64,000 bases of DNA from positions 1,533,101 to 1,597,100 of the forward strand of contig ML681964.1 of assembly GCA_007922195.1 (NCBI GenBank). Direction: 5' to 3'. The translations under genes and the position numbers were made by a program. Below are positions 1 to 11,305 of this stretch, piece by piece. Every line of letters begins with the position of its first letter. Within the stretch, counting starts at the first letter, position 1. The notes beneath the pieces were generated by a model. It saw only the letters and a list, made by a program, of their open reading frames with translations. It was not told the DNA's origin and searched no databases. This DNA comes from Podocnemis expansa (Eukaryota > Chordata > Testudines > Podocnemididae).

Positions 1-600
1 AATCAATAACTGGAATACACATTTAACAAGTAAATCGTCTGAACCCCATTTTAACCTTAACCTAACTACTAGCAACACACTTCAATGCTTTTGCTCTTGA
101 AGACAAAATCTTGATAAAGGAATATCATTATACACTACAATCTAAAAGCATGCGTTTGTTCTGGGACAGATTTTAAAATATGCACTTAGGGTGTGATCCA
201 GGACTGTTCCTAGATGAATGACTCATTTGAAAGCCCCCAAGTCCCATTTTTAGGCATCACTGTGATGCACATGATGCCCTCAGTTGCTGCCTGATCCTAT
301 AGGCCACTGTTGAGGAGAGCCGGGGAGATATTTGGATTTGGCCAGGAGGGAGTGAACTAGTGCGTCCTGTAGAGTCACAATATGCTGCCAAGTCTGTCAC
401 AACTCACAAAAGGTTGAGAACCACTGCTGTATACGTCTTGTGTTTCTGCCTGTGGTCTTCAAGGCACCTGGGCACCCATCATCTGTCTAAACTGCAGAGC
501 AACTCACCTAGGAAGATAGGTGTTTGGCTGTCTAAGTCATGTGTGGGCCTGACCCCACAAAACCACCAGGGCAGGGAGAAGGGGCAGGTGTAGCTGGGTG
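1..600. other. Intronic sequence with a short hAT end
   Basis: No gene seen. About 365-430 matches one end of the small hAT at 15253-15366: a stretch with CTGTCACAACTCACAAAAGG followed by GTTGAGAACCACTG. The other terminal repeat is not evident. The rest looks like unique intron sequence. Confidence 0.5.
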
Positions 601-604
601 ATCT

Positions 605-1060
605 CCCTTATGACCTTAAGCCTAGTAGTTAGGGAACTCGCCCAGAATGTAGGAGATCCCTAGTTCAAGATCCCCCAGTGCTTGACATGAAGCAGTCTAA
701 GAACAAGTGTTAATCACCTCTCAGATGAGTGCCCTACCCACTAGGCTATGAAACAGTCTGATGCGAGTCTCTCCCATGGAAGCTGCTCCACTTTAATAAT
801 TGAATTAAAAAACCACCAACTGGGACAGAGGCGAGTACTCTAAACACTAGGCTAAAACAGCAGAGGTCCTGTCCTGCCCACCCTAGCTGTTTTGGGTTAA
901 CTCACCCAAGGGGCCTGATTGGTTAGGCAGCCCCTGAGCATATCTGTCAGATCAGCATCCGCACCTGCCTTAGACATTCAGCTGCCTGTCTTCTCTGGGT
1001 CATGAACTGCTAGCAGAAACAGGCACCTTCCTGCAGCCTAGTGGGAGGTAAGAAATAACA
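605..1060 (+). repeat. Probable tRNA-derived SINE or tRNA-like repeat
   Basis: At about 612-690 the sequence reads like the 5' half and T arm of a degenerate tRNA: a box A-like block AGCCTAGTAGTTAGGGAACT and a box B-like block AGTTCAAGATCC. Around 725-750 there is an opposite-strand echo (GTGCCCTACCCACTAGGCTA), so two tRNA-like ends face each other. This suits a Pol III SINE or SINE-derived composite, not a working tRNA gene, because stems are broken and no acceptor pairing is clear. Confidence 0.5.
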
Positions 1061-1121
1061 CCCCTCAGTTTGACATCTCTTATTGGCTAGCTCAGGTGGG
1101 GAGCTGTCTAGCACAGTGGTT

Positions 1122-1410
1122 TTCAAACGTAGGGTCAGGACCCAGTAGTGGGTCAAAGATCCTCAGGCACTACATCATGGCAGCCTCTGCTGCTGCCACC
1201 AAAAGACTGGAATGCATTGCTCAAAGATCTAATTGCTGGGTTGCGGGCATACGTGATTTTTTTTTTTTTTTGAGAGAGTCCCGAGACGCTTAGAGCATCT
1301 AATGAAGCAGGATTTTTTCCCATGAAAGCTTACACAATAAATAAATCTTGTTAGTCTTTAAGTGCCACAGGACTCCTTGTTAGCGTTGTTGCTGTGATTT
1401 TCTAGGCACC
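1122..1410. mobile_element. Remnant of a hAT-like element interrupted by a Penelope fragment
   Basis: CAGTGGTTTTCAAACG at 1122 is a typical hAT-type terminal repeat, preceded by GTCTAGCA. No matching right end was found; a Penelope 3' fragment at 1261-1393 interrupts it. TTCTAGGC at about 1400-1407 may be the decayed right target duplication. Confidence 0.4.
1261..1393 (+). mobile_element. Penelope-like 3' fragment with degenerate hammerhead-like motif
   Basis: GTGATTTT at 1253-1260 and again at 1394-1401 flanks the insert as a target duplication. Inside, 1295-1335 is the hammerhead-like segment in the sense direction (core CTAATGA, so one base off, then GAAAGCTTA). It is followed by the linker with TTAGTCTTTAAGTGCCACAG and GACTCCTTG. 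The tail after CTCCTTG is degenerate. The T-rich start may come from the insertion or from slippage. Confidence 0.75.
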
Positions 1411-1550
1411 ACACTGTTCACCATGGCAATGTTTAACTTCCTTTGTGGAATCAGGCCTTCCTGCCTTTTTATTTTTGAAGCAAAAAAATCTAAGTTTCCC
1501 TGCCTAAGAACATACTTAAGACCAATAGTGGGGCATCTATTTTCTACATA

Positions 1551-1682
1551 GTTCCAAAGGGGTAGCCATGTTAGTCTAATTCAGCAAAACACTTTTGAAG
1601 ACTAACAAATTTATTAATAAATATTTATAAAAAATAAATAAATTTCTTAGTGTTTAAAAGTGCCACAGGACTCCTTGTTTAC
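1551..1682 (-). mobile_element. Short Penelope-like copy, inverted upstream of its tail
   Basis: TTTCTACATA flanks it at 1541-1550 and 1683-1692. Read on the minus strand it has an antisense piece beginning ACAAGGAGTCC, a switch inside an A/T-rich stretch, a sense piece with GTTAGTCTTCAAAAGTG, and the family tail ending CTACCCCTTTGGAA. The CCACAGGACTCC block is missing just before the tail. Confidence 0.85.
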
Positions 1683-1692
1683 TTTCTACATA

Positions 1693-2596
1693 AAATCATT
1701 TGTGATATGGATAAAAATAATCTCAGATAAAATACTTTTTTCCACATTATAGGAGATGTTAATCTAGCAAAACACTATTAGCTTATTTGTACTTTTTTTT
1801 TTTTTGGTCTGTTCAGTTTCTTCCAGCAGCATTTTTAATGGATGTGACTATCTTCTCAGGAGTATGTCCATTTGTTTGGAACACATCTTAAATAGACAAT
1901 TATTCTTCATTTGCTAGTCCACATTAGTTGTAAACAATTTTTCTAAGAAGTAATTAAGATGCACAACAGATGCTATTCCAGGAATCTTGTAAGATACACT
2001 CTAAAGGTTATTTTTCCATGTTCATCATGACTACAACAGTTAATGTATATTTGATATTTTCAGTTAGTTCAGGAGACTTACTTTACATACAAGAACTGAC
2101 AGATTGAAATAGCATTTCAGATGTCTCGATTACAACTGAAAGGTCACACCATTTCATGGTTGTTGACTGACTTTGGAAGCTTAAGTGTATTTAGTTAAGT
2201 GATACAGTAAATGAGTTTACTGCAAATGTAAATTGGTTAAGAGTTCATAGTGGCAGTCAGCATCTAGCAAAACATCTCAGAAGTCAAAACAACACAGATA
2301 CTTAGAACACAAACTAAAACAAACCCTTTCATTGTTAGCTCACCATCTTATTGAGTTCAGCATGCTAAATAGTTAAGAGTTTCCACAGTGATGCAACCCT
2401 TTTTCATAATATTCTGTTCGTCCCTTACATTGGGGCACTTGTTCTTTCAGCAGATTTCTTAGAAACTGGCTGCCCTTGTGCATCTGCTGCGCAAAGAATG
2501 CTTTGCTTTTATAGTTCCTCCCGCTGATTAGAGAAGTCCCTTGGCTGTGGAAACCTGGCTTATACTCATGTCAAGAGTATAGAATTTCATCAGTAA
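1693..2596. other. Unique intron sequence
   Basis: AT-rich, no long open frame, no recognisable repeat beyond a T run near 1793-1805. I see no gene here. Confidence 0.6.
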
Positions 2597-2610
2597 CTGA
2601 AAGGTATCTT

Positions 2611-2811
2611 CCAAAGTGGTAGCTGTATTAATCTAGTTCAGAAAAAACAGACAAGGAGTCTGGTGGCATTTAAGAGACTAACAAATTTAATTGCACGAGC
2701 TTTCATGGGAGAAAGTCTCATCCGATGAAGCAGGATTTTCTCCCACAAAAGCTCATTGATAAATAAATCTGTTAGTCTTTAAAAGTGCCACTGGACTCCT
2801 TGTTTGTTTTG
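2611..2811 (-). mobile_element. Short Penelope-like copy, inverted upstream of its tail
   Basis: Flanked by CTGAAAGGTATCTT (2597-2610) and CTGAAAGGTACCTT (2812-2825), a 14-bp duplication with one mismatch. The two arms are inverted copies of the same 3' end: AAGGAGTC at the left and GACTCCTTG at the right, meeting at 2716-2730 inside the hammerhead-like motif. The tail lies at the low-coordinate end (2611-2645). Confidence 0.88.
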
Positions 2812-2825
2812 CTGAAAGGTACCTT

Positions 2826-4645
2826 GAATACCATCCTCCGCTTTATGGTATTGTGTACCTAGGAGGCCTTTTCACATTGCTTCATTCAGCATATAAGCAA
2901 CAATAAACGCTGACTGAACTACCTCAGAGGTACTTTGAGGCAGAAGCACCACACTTGAGAAGGACACAGCAAATTATGACCAGATACTCTGGAATGCAAT
3001 ATTGGCTAAATGTTGGCTACAGAACAGGCTTATAAAAGAAAAAAATTAGCAAGAGAAGAACTGAAGACATTAATGCATGCCAGATCTAGAGGCTGTAAAT
3101 GCTAAGCGGTTTCTGAGTTTGGTCTTGTCTTTGCCAGTTCTATGAAGATGTAAGGATTTTGTTCTGTAAACATTATAAAGTAAACAGTTTTTCTTCAGTG
3201 TGCATTAAGGTCTAGGATTTTACCTAGGACCTCAAGGTTGCGACAGTTTGGCTCTTTCTTATTAGCTACCTGCACTAGTTACATGCACTGACACAAAATA
3301 CATGAATACTGTATGTTTCAATAGCAGGCAGACACCATAAGAAGGAAATGGCTTTGAAACAAGGCCAATATTTTCAAAGCCTGGATCCCTAAAATTAAAC
3401 ACTTAATACCTAAATGAATGGTACAATTTTCTGTACCCGCCCCTCCTGCTGATGTCAACAAGAGCTGAGTTGCTCAGCACCTCAATAAGTCAGGCCACTG
3501 CAGCCACCTCAGTATGAAAATTTTGACCAGTGTGTTTTAATTTTTTAATGAAAACTTTGTAGCACTTTGGGTATAACAAATAGCTAATCATATGTCACAG
3601 ATACCATCATCAAGAACAAATTCTGTGTGAGTTAAAATTTGGATGGCTAACCCTTCTTGTTCACAGCTATTCAGGAAATATGGGAGTAAATTTGTGGAGA
3701 CAGAGTAATCACAACAGCAAACTGTTAATAAAAAGTAAGAAGTGAATTATGTGAACGTACCACCCTTGAACACTATGATGCCCACATTGTAAATGCTGCA
3801 ATGCTCCACCTTAAAATGGGTATCGTCCATTGTTTGTAGTGTTGTAAGCTAGGATGGTCCCAAGATGAGAGAGAGAAGGTAGACAAGTAATATCTATTAC
3901 TGGAACAAACCTCTTCAACTCTTTCACCAAAAGATCTCCAAGAAGCTCAAAAGCTTCCCCTTTCTACCAGCAGAAGCTGGTCCAATAAAACAATGTTTCC
4001 TCACCCTTCTTGCATCTCTATTTAAAACTGATGTCATTTCTCCTTTACATTTACTCTTCACCTTGACTATTGAATTTAAAATTGCTGTTCAAACATCCTA
4101 AAAGAAATTCAACTGTCTCACTCCCCTAAAAACACTCATCATGGCAAAATTAATGGGGGGGGGGAACAAAAAACAAAGTTTCCCTTTGTTTCATGGCATG
4201 AAAAGTGGCACATTTGCCTGAAACTTATTCTATTTTTCCCACCCCAAAGGTGCATTGAACAGATCTTTTATTTTCAGAAGCATTGAGGGGATACATACAG
4301 TGCTGCCACTGTATGGCTAGAGGAGATGCTGAAAAGAACCTGAAAGGTCTGTTCATTTGGTGGAGTAGTGATTTCTTGCAGCTGAGCTCATGCAGGAAAC
4401 CTAGACAGGGCTTGAATCTAGCAAGGAGAAAATGAGGCATCAAATCTCTTTTCTGTGACCAAGCCTACCATCTGAGACGCAGCACTTAGCAGGGGCCTGA
4501 TATCACCTCAGCAGACCATCTGCCTTTCAAACTCCCCTTGGCTCTTCCCCAGGGGTGCAGAAAATTCTGCTGCACCTTTGGGAAAGAGTTTGACAGCTCA
4601 TCTTGGTTTTCAGTGGCACCCTCCATCCACATTTCTGGCCTTTAG
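2826..4645. other. Unique intron sequence
   Basis: No gene or repeat family recognised. Short minus-strand frames near 4225-4443 and 4527-4811 match no family and lack splice context. Confidence 0.5.
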
Positions 4646-4653
4646 TGAAGCAG

Positions 4654-5338
4654 CAGTAGTTACTGTATAATTTGACAGGCCCCAGAACCCTCCTAAATCT
4701 CCAGGCCCCCTTCATGCAAGTGTGGGCCACAGACCAGGTAGGCATTTGCAAGTTTCTGCATCTGTTTACCCAGTAGTTGGGCACAAACTCCCAACCCTGC
4801 ACCCTAGCCACCCCAGCTACTGCCCCCCCATTGTCCTGCTGTGAGGCACAAGGCCGCGCTGCTCCTCAACCACAGCCGAAGGGGCTTCCAGGCCTTGCAT
4901 AGGGCTGCCGCACTGCCTGCCTAACCTCCCCATGCAGGCCTGATCACTCCCCAATCCCACCCTAAGCCCCCACGCCCTGCCACCAACTTGCCTTATCCCT
5001 TTCCCTGGTGGCTGCCTGTCCCCGACCCCCTTACTCAAGGCCCCCTTACCCAGCCGCCGGAGCGGAGCAGCCAAGACACAAGCCGAGGCTCAGGGCGGGA
5101 GACTTAAAAACACCCAAGCCCAGCCTGGGGGAAGCTCCCTGTTGGCCGGAAAACACAGTCTTCCAGCTGGGCAGTGGCCATGGCTGCCAGTCCTGCGTGG
5201 CGGGGTAGTAGGTGGAATGCACTGGAACACTGTGTTCTGCCACAATGTTTTATTTTTAGGGGCCCTGGAACACTGGCCCCTAAAAATGGTGGGCCCCAGA
5301 ATGGCATTCCAGGGCATTCTGGAATACTTTAACTCCTG
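4654..5338. mobile_element. hAT-like element, TTAAAGTA terminal family, GC-rich interior
   Basis: The left end (CAGTAGTTACTGTATAATTT, then GACAGGCCCCAGAACCCTCC) and the right end (GGAATACTTTAACTCCTG) match the ends of the copies at 35945-36443 and 57463-58349. The flanking 8-mers TGAAGCAG and GAAAGTAG agree at only 5 of 8 bases, so this copy is old. Long frames open on both strands are a GC effect, not genes. Confidence 0.65.
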
Positions 5339-5542
5339 GAAAGTAGGTCTAGAGAATCAATAGTCCATTGGACCACTAAGTGGTGAAGGAAGATCCCTGT
5401 AGGCTATGGTGACCACCAACTGTGCATTTTCAGGGACTCCTTTCTTTGGTGCTAAATATCCCACAGGGTCCAACAGAAAACATCTGATCTGATTTAGAAG
5501 TAGATTTTCTATCAACGTTAAGATGATGGATCAGACATGAAG

Positions 5543-5595
5543 ATGCATCATCCTGTACCAGGAATAAATACAGTGCATCATCCTGTACCACAACC
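5543..5595. repeat. Two-copy short direct repeat
   Basis: GCATCATCCTGTACCA occurs twice, about 31 bp apart. Probably a local tandem duplication. Confidence 0.7.
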
Positions 5596-5924
5596 TTCCC
5601 AAACAAAAAACTTTTGGCTTGTATTTTTCATACAAGATGGGACACCAAAAGAGGTCCTTGTGACATTTCAATGGTGGGGAGAGACAGGTGTGTGCACCAG
5701 ATATCATACAACTGTTTTTCCCCTGCAAAGCTGCAAGGTAAGTTAAATGTTATTTCTACTCAGAAACCCTATTTAAATAGCTTCTCAAGGGCGCATTTTT
5801 AATTCAATTCCTACTAACCTAGTGTTGGTATTATACATAAAACAACCACTAGAGGGAGTTCAATCACTGCTAGTTCTTAAGCATTTTGGACCATTTTATT
5901 ATAGCAGTGAAAAACAGTGACTGT

Positions 5925-6243
5925 CAGGGGCATCGCTGCTGCTGGGCCCACAGGGCTGCAACCCCCCCCCCCCCTGTCTCTGGCTCCGACCTGGCAGTGG
6001 CCAGATCCAAGCCAGGGCCCCCTGGTACACTTCCGCTGGCCTGGCTGGCAGTGGCAGGGGCCAGACTCAGGCTGGGGCCACCTCCCATGCTGGCCACTGG
6101 CCAGAAGAGGCTGGATTCGGGCTGGCCTTCTGGCAGGAGGAGCCCAATCTGGATCCAGATCAGTCCCAGGGCCTGGACTGGGCCCAGGAAGTGGGGCCAC
6201 GCAGCAGGAGGTGGTGCACAGGGCCTGGTGACCATCTCCCCTG
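5925..6243. mobile_element. GC-rich hAT-like MITE (GGCATCRCTG family), decayed
   Basis: The left end CAGGGGCATCGCTGCTG matches the copies at 29664, 45382 and 56277. The right end is only weakly inverted (CATCTCCCCTG) and no target duplication is visible, so the right limit is approximate. The interior is over 65% GC by eye. Frames of up to 140 codons on both strands are compositional and lack family similarity. Confidence 0.6.
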
Positions 6244-6369
6244 TTAAAAGAAAAACACTCCTTTAAAACAGGATCTATATTTAAAAAGTCCATAGCCAAT
6301 TCTTAGAATGTGTGTAATGTACAAGTGGCAGTGTACATGTATTACGTAGGACTCATAATGCATGTAGAG

Positions 6370-6557
6370 CAGGTGTCTCAAGCTCAATTCATCACAAGGG
6401 CCGCTTGAGAACTAGTACATTAGCCCAAGGGCCGCACCACTGAAACCTTTTCATACAATGATGCTGCAAATATCGATAGCGACAGTGTCGTTGCAGGTCA
6501 CAGGAAATAACTTCCGGCATCGCATGCGGCCCACAGGCCACAAGTTTGAGACCCTTG
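6370..6557. mobile_element. hAT-like MITE, GGGGTCTCAAAC family (copy 1)
   Basis: Ends CAGGTGTCTCAAGCTC and AGTTTGAGACCCTTG are inverted. The interior shares ACTGAAACCTTTTCATAC and CTGCAAATATCG with four other copies in the window. The flanking 8-mers agree poorly, so the copy is older than the others. Confidence 0.8.
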
Positions 6558-6559
6558 AC

Positions 6560-7286
6560 GGAGCAACAGGATAGAGGACAACAAACTAAAACCACATTCC
6601 TGCAATTCTTAGGCATCAAAGCCACCTGACTCCTGGAGACTGGTTACTGCTTGTGGATTGCTAAACAGAGACTAGCAGTGCACCCCCCACCCACACACAG
6701 CCAAAATTAAGGTGCCTCTGAGAGGAACAGGGCTTAGGATACATCCCTATGGCTGGACTCTCCCACTGGGTAGCTTGATGGTGCCTCACCTACTGCGCCA
6801 ACATTTGTGAACTACATTCTAAGGCACTTATCTTACCCATTCAGTGTATAGGAAGCCTATGCACCTAATTCTGGCTTTCTGGACCAGAGCTTTGTTCCTG
6901 TGATTGTCTAGCTGCCTGGAAGTTTGATTATGTGAATTTCAGCACTGAGCATATGAAGTCCCTTTGGGCAACTGGGCCTACCTATATTGCTCCCAAGAGA
7001 AAATATGAATGAAAGACTGCACCTACTGAATAAGTGAACCAGAGATCCGCCTAGAGCTTGACCAAGTCATTATCTTGGAGAAAGAGGGCTTTCAGAAGTT
7101 AAATTAAGTGCCATAAAAACCAGTTGATAAAATAGACTAAACTTTCTCTTCTGGAATTTGAAGGATGCATTTACACAGTGTCAGAGTGTGCCAGCTTCAA
7201 ATATATGGCATTGGGTAAAATATCCTGATAAGCTACAGTTCACTAAAAGTACAAGACTGCTGTTGAAATAGACTTGTTGATTTATG
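6560..7286. other. Unique intron sequence
   Basis: No gene or clear repeat recognised. Confidence 0.5.
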
Positions 7287-7294
7287 GGCTATAT

Positions 7295-7482
7295 CAGTTG
7301 TGGCCAAACTGCGGCTCGGGAGCCACATGTGGCTCTTGAATAAAAAAGTGCGGCTCCTGGAAGAACATAAGCAAATCAGTTTAGTAGGTAAAGGCATATG
7401 GCTATATGCCTCATTGCGGCTCTTGAAGGTTTAAATAATCAATTTGTGTGGCTCTTGAGTTCTATAAGTTTGGCTATCCCTG
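7295..7482. mobile_element. hAT-like MITE, GTGGCCAAAC family
   Basis: Begins CAGTTGTGGCCAAACTGC and ends AGTTTGGCTATCCCTG, imperfect inverted ends. The body (GCGGCTC, AAGCAAATCAGTTTAGTAGG, ATGGCTATATGCCTC) is the reverse complement of the units at 39062-39694. The flanks GGCTATAT and GTTATATT are a probable 8-bp duplication with a small indel. Confidence 0.82.
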
Positions 7483-7489
7483 GTTATAT

Positions 7490-8515
7490 TGTTTAAAAGT
7501 CTGCAGCCTCTCTCACTTTCTTTTCCAACTCTCATACAAATCAGTTTATTGTTAAATGTGAAATGCAACACAAGTACAAAAAAAAGTTTATGCAATCCCT
7601 CCTCACCAACCAATCAACATTCAATATGCATCAAAATCCTGAAGCCCTTATTTTTGCTAAAGGTGATAAGAAGCCTCAGAGCCTTCTGCTATGCAAGTTT
7701 CTTCATTGGTTACTTAGCAAACTGGTTGGCCTCTTAGTGCAGGGGTGGACAAAACTGGCTCACAGCTAGGCATCAGCAATTTTACTTTTGGTCACCAGAA
7801 GGTGGTCCTCTATTACATTTCTGCCGTGGAGCTAGGTGACAGGCTACTGAAACTGGTTGCCATGGTGACCAGAAACAGATTCGTTGAGACTTATCTTAGT
7901 GGAAAAGCCCTGGATTTGTAAGTGCTACACACAATTAAAACTACTAAATAACAATAATGTTACACACAAACAGAAAGTCATTACCAATCATATACAATAT
8001 TTTCCAGGCCTTTGGGTGGATGCATAAGAGTCACATGCCTTAGAGAAAGTCTAAACAACAACAACAAAAAAGAGATCAGGACCATGTCTTCCTAATGAGG
8101 CTCAAGCTTCACATCAGGACAGGATATGTTCCAGCTACTTCAGAAAGGTCTGATGCAGAGGCAGAACAAAAGGGAACAGTGTGGAAGAGCTTCCCAGCCT
8201 GCTCCCACTATAGACACAACTATAAATTCACTTAAATGTCTTTGTGAAGCCACCGTCTCTCAGATGTGGAAGAAATGTAGGCGGCAGCACAAGGGGATGG
8301 TTGCCCAGGTTCTGGAGTATTGAGGAAGGAGGCTCAGGGGCTGGATCCCCAGAAGGAGCTACTCATGACTCTTGCTTTGGCTGGTCACTGCCAGCCTCAA
8401 GTCACTGTTTTATCACCACCTCCAAGACCTCGCCCAGAGTGGAGATTCTCCCCACTTGCCTTCCTTCAGACAGACCTCCCAGCCCAGACACCTCACTTCC
8501 CAGGACCCCAGGCTG
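7490..8515. other. Mostly unique intron sequence
   Basis: A lone hAT-style start (CAGGGGTGGACAAAACTGGC) is near 7740 with no partner end found. Frames at 8126-8591 are short, match nothing known and end in the A-rich start of the next element. Confidence 0.45.
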
Positions 8516-8542
8516 TTTAAAAAAAACTACATTAATCTGGAA

Positions 8543-8573
8543 AAACAAACACAAACAAACACAAACAAACACA
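8543..8573. repeat. CAAA/CACAAA short tandem repeat
   Basis: Several ACAAAC units within the 3' tail of the Penelope-like copy, probably grown by slippage. Confidence 0.75.
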
Positions 8574-8612
8574 GAGTTGTGTGATACTTAAAGACTAACA
8601 GATTTATTTTTT

Positions 8613-8653
8613 GCATGAGCTTTCGTGGGAGAGAATCCCACTTCGTCAGATGC
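8613..8653 (-). ncRNA. Hammerhead-ribozyme-like motif (copy 1)
   Basis: On the minus strand: GCAT, then CTGACGA (matches the CUGANGA core), then an extra A, a 6-bp stem GTGGGA/TCCCAC with loop TTCTC, then GAAA, GCTC and ATGC. GCAT and ATGC can pair as stem I. AGCT is self-complementary and could form stem III in a dimer, placing a CUC cleavage triplet after it. Penelope-like elements are known to carry hammerhead motifs. The extra A before stem II departs from the consensus, so activity is uncertain. Confidence 0.6.
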
Positions 8654-8819
8654 TTTGAAGATGGGAGAACTTACCAAATGTAATGAAAATGCATGCAAGG
8701 GAGTGTAAAACATAGGATCAGGTCATACAGTAACAGCATATCAGAGCAGTTGCTTAGGTTTAAACCCTGGGAAGGCTGAAGTCAAATTACCTTTTGTAAT
8801 GGGAAAAGAACCCATAGTC

Positions 8820-9454
8820 TCAATTTAATCCTGCTTTCACACAATTTAACTTGCATATTAATTCCAGTTCAGTTGTTTCTCTTTGAAGTCTTGATGTCCC
8901 ACTGACATCTCTGAGTACAGTTGTTAACAAATCATTTATAGAGGGATTAGAAAGATGGAAGTGCTCAGCAATTGGTCTCTTTGTTCTGTGATTTCTGGTA
9001 TCAGTTATGTGTGCATTTATTCTTCTGCGCAAGGATCATCCTGTTTGTCTGACGTATAAGGTGTTGGGGCATTTCTGGCACATGATGGCATAGATCACAT
9101 TAGAAGATGAGCAGGCAAACAAGCCTTTGATGGAGTAGCTGGCTTGATTAGGTCCTATGATGCTATCTTTTGTGCAGATATGTAGGTAAAGTTGGCAACG
9201 TGGTTTGTTGCAGGGGTGTGTGTGCCTGTTTTAATGTGTCTCGTTAGATCTGTGGTTGCTGGTGAGCATCTGTTTAAGGTTAGGGGCTGTCTGTAGGCAA
9301 GGAGAGGTCTGTCTCCCAACACTTCAGAGAGTGAGGGATCATCTTTTAGATTAGGCTGTAGTGCCTTAATTATATGCTGCAGAGGTCTGACTTGAGGGTT
9401 GTATGTGGTGACGAGTGACATTCTACTGTTTTCTTTTTTGGGCCTCTCCTGCAC
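8820..9454 (-). pseudogene. Penelope-like linker and GIY-YIG endonuclease remnant (copy 1)
   Basis: Frames 9454-9155 (LVTTYNPQVRPLQHIIKALQ, a linker also seen in copy 2) and 9032-8820 (RRINAHITDTRNHRTKRP, AEHFHLSNPSINDL, SRLQRETTELELI) correspond to the endonuclease in copy 2. Several stops interrupt the region between them, so no working enzyme is encoded. Confidence 0.8.
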
Positions 9455-9648
9455 TAGATGACTTCAGGGTACCCATCTAGCTCTGTCAATTTGTTTTCTT
9501 ACTTCCCCAGGTGGGTACTGTAGTTTCGAGAATACTTGATTGAGATCCTCAAGATGTCTGTCTCTGTCTGAGGGATCAGAGCAAATGCGGTTATATCTTA
9601 GGGCTTGGCTGTAGACAGTGTATCGTGTGGTGTGTTTAGAATGGAAGC

Positions 9649-10267
9649 TCAAGGGATGTAGGTAACTATATTGATCAGTAGGTTTTCAGTATAGGATGGT
9701 GGTGATGTGTCCATCCCTGATTTGTACTGTAGTGACAAGAAAGTGGATCTCCTGTGTGGAGTGTTCCAGGCTGAGTTTAATTGTAGAGTGGAGATTGTTG
9801 AATTCTCTGTGGAAATCTTCAGGAGCATCCCTGCCATGGGTCCAGATGATGAAGGTGTCATCAATGTAGTGTAGGTAAAGGAGAAGTGTTTTTGGATAAG
9901 ACTTGAGGAAACGTCAGTCTAATTCACCAATAAAGATGTTGGCATATTGTGGGGCCATGTGGGTGCCCATACCAGCGCCACTGACTTGGAGGTATAAATT
10001 ATTCTCCAATCTGAAATGGTTGTGGGTGAGCACAAAGTCACAAAGTTCAGTCACAAGCTGTGCTGTGGAGTCATCTGGGATGGGTCTTGTAATAGTCTGT
10101 AATCCATCATTGTGTGGGATGATGGTGTAAAGAGCTTCTACATCCACAGTGGCCAGAAGTGTGTTTTCTGGAAGCTCACCAATGGATTGGATTTTCTTCA
10201 GGAAGTCCATGGTATCTTGAAGATAGCTAAGAATGTTCATAACATAGGGTCTGAAGAGGGAGTCCAC
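9649..10267 (-). pseudogene. Penelope-like reverse transcriptase, broken (copy 1)
   Basis: The 117-codon frame from 10267 holds the palm A block (LLATVDVEALYT, catalytic Asp) and the B block (SGAGMGTHMAPQYANIF). A TGA stop at about 9914 follows GELD; past it the same frame continues with RFLK and then LYLHYIDDTFIIW (about 9880-9840), an intact YIDD catalytic motif. Later the frame is broken by stops and shifts. YIDD and the APQYANIF-type B block are typical of Penelope-like RTs, which are related to telomerase. Upstream fingers sequence is lost or decayed. Confidence 0.88.
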
Positions 10268-10564
10268 GTAGCCAGATAAGTCGACGATAAGAGTGCCAGT
10301 GCCTGAGACAATGGGGCATCCAGGGTTTTAGGTAGTAGACAGAATATCCCTAGTCAGGGTTCTGGTTGTGTTTCTGTCTTTATTTGTTCCTGTGCTGTCT
10401 TAGGGAATTTCTTGAGTAGGTGTCTTAATTCCTTTTGTCATTCTTCAGTGGGGTCAGAGGAAAGTGGTTTGTAGAATGTTGTGTTGGAAAGTTGTTTATA
10501 AGCCTGCTGATCATAATCCAGTTTATTCATGATGACAATTAAATAACAGTCTGAATCAGCTACC

Positions 10565-10663
10565 TTTTAGATCACTTCAGCAGCATCCACACAGGGCAGT
10601 TAGCATGCACCACACTGGTGAACTCCATAGTCCACACCATGATGCAGTGTAGACAAGACCTTA
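10565..10663. repeat. Short MITE-like repeat with GTGTAGACAAGACC end
   Basis: The right end AGTGTAGACAAGACCTTA resembles the ends of the fold-back MITEs at 26572 and 30575. The left end is unclear. Confidence 0.35.
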
Positions 10664-10664
10664 G

Positions 10665-11050
10665 GTTACGTGGTATTAAAGTATTTGAAAAGGACACCCA
10701 CTTGCCTTTTCAAAAAAAGAAAAAAAAAAAAGAAAAAAGGTACGATCTCTCCCCTGAAGAGCTCAACAACTGGCAAAATACTTTTCAGTTCAGATGCATA
10801 TAAAAGGGTCCTCACAGAGAGTGTTTAGGTTTCACAGAAGTCCATTTTCCAATATTCAAGGATCAACAGCAGCTGACTGATTACAAATGAATCATTATTG
10901 CCATCAACACACTCATTTAGGATGTGTCTGAATGCAAAAAGCAAGAGAGATGGAAGTGGAATGCTATTGATGAAAAATAGTCAACATCATAGGGGAAAGC
11001 ACCATCCTGACTTTTCTTCTCCAGAGGGGGACTTGGTGGCAGAACGCTTA
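10665..11050. other. Unique sequence with an A-rich stretch
   Basis: A-rich tract at about 10710-10738. No gene seen. Confidence 0.5.
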
Positions 11051-11051
11051 G

Positions 11052-11305
11052 GGTTAGTTTACACTTAAACCTTACAGTGCTTTACATTTAAAACTTTACA
11101 GTGCCGCTATAAAAGCACTTGTGTAACTGTGTTATGTCAATGGTAAAGAGCTCTCCTGCTGATGTAACAAAACTCCTTAACATAAATGCTGGTACCTATA
11201 GCACTGTCCATACAAGTCTTACCAGTATAAGTCCTTGCATCACTCAGGGCTGTCCACCGCCCAGCCCCCACTCCACCAAGTGTCAGTGTAGATCAAGTTA
11301 TCCTA
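11052..11305. repeat. MITE-like repeat with GTTTACACT ends
   Basis: The left side GGTTAGTTTACACTTAAA and the right side GTCAGTGTAGATCAAG are loosely inverted. Similar in style to the fold-back MITEs elsewhere here, but highly diverged. Confidence 0.4.

Larger units (their letters stand above)
8522..10545 (-). mobile_element. Long Penelope-like retroelement copy 1, 5'-truncated, sense orientation
   Basis: Read on the minus strand: reverse transcriptase (10267 to about 9650), a linker, a ruined GIY-YIG endonuclease (about 9100-8820), a 3' UTR, a hammerhead-like motif (8653-8613), the linker GTTAGTCTTTAAGT, an expanded TTTG/TGTTTG tract and a decayed tail near 8522-8550. It is collinear with the body of 43874-46290. 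No target duplication was found. The element is inactive. Confidence 0.88.

Noticed and set aside
612..690. A tRNA gene
   Set aside because: Box A- and B-like blocks are present but the cloverleaf does not close and the region is part of a longer repeat.
5877..6299. 140-codon and 126-codon opposing frames
   Set aside because: Compositional frames in a GC-rich MITE copy; the same region is open on both strands.
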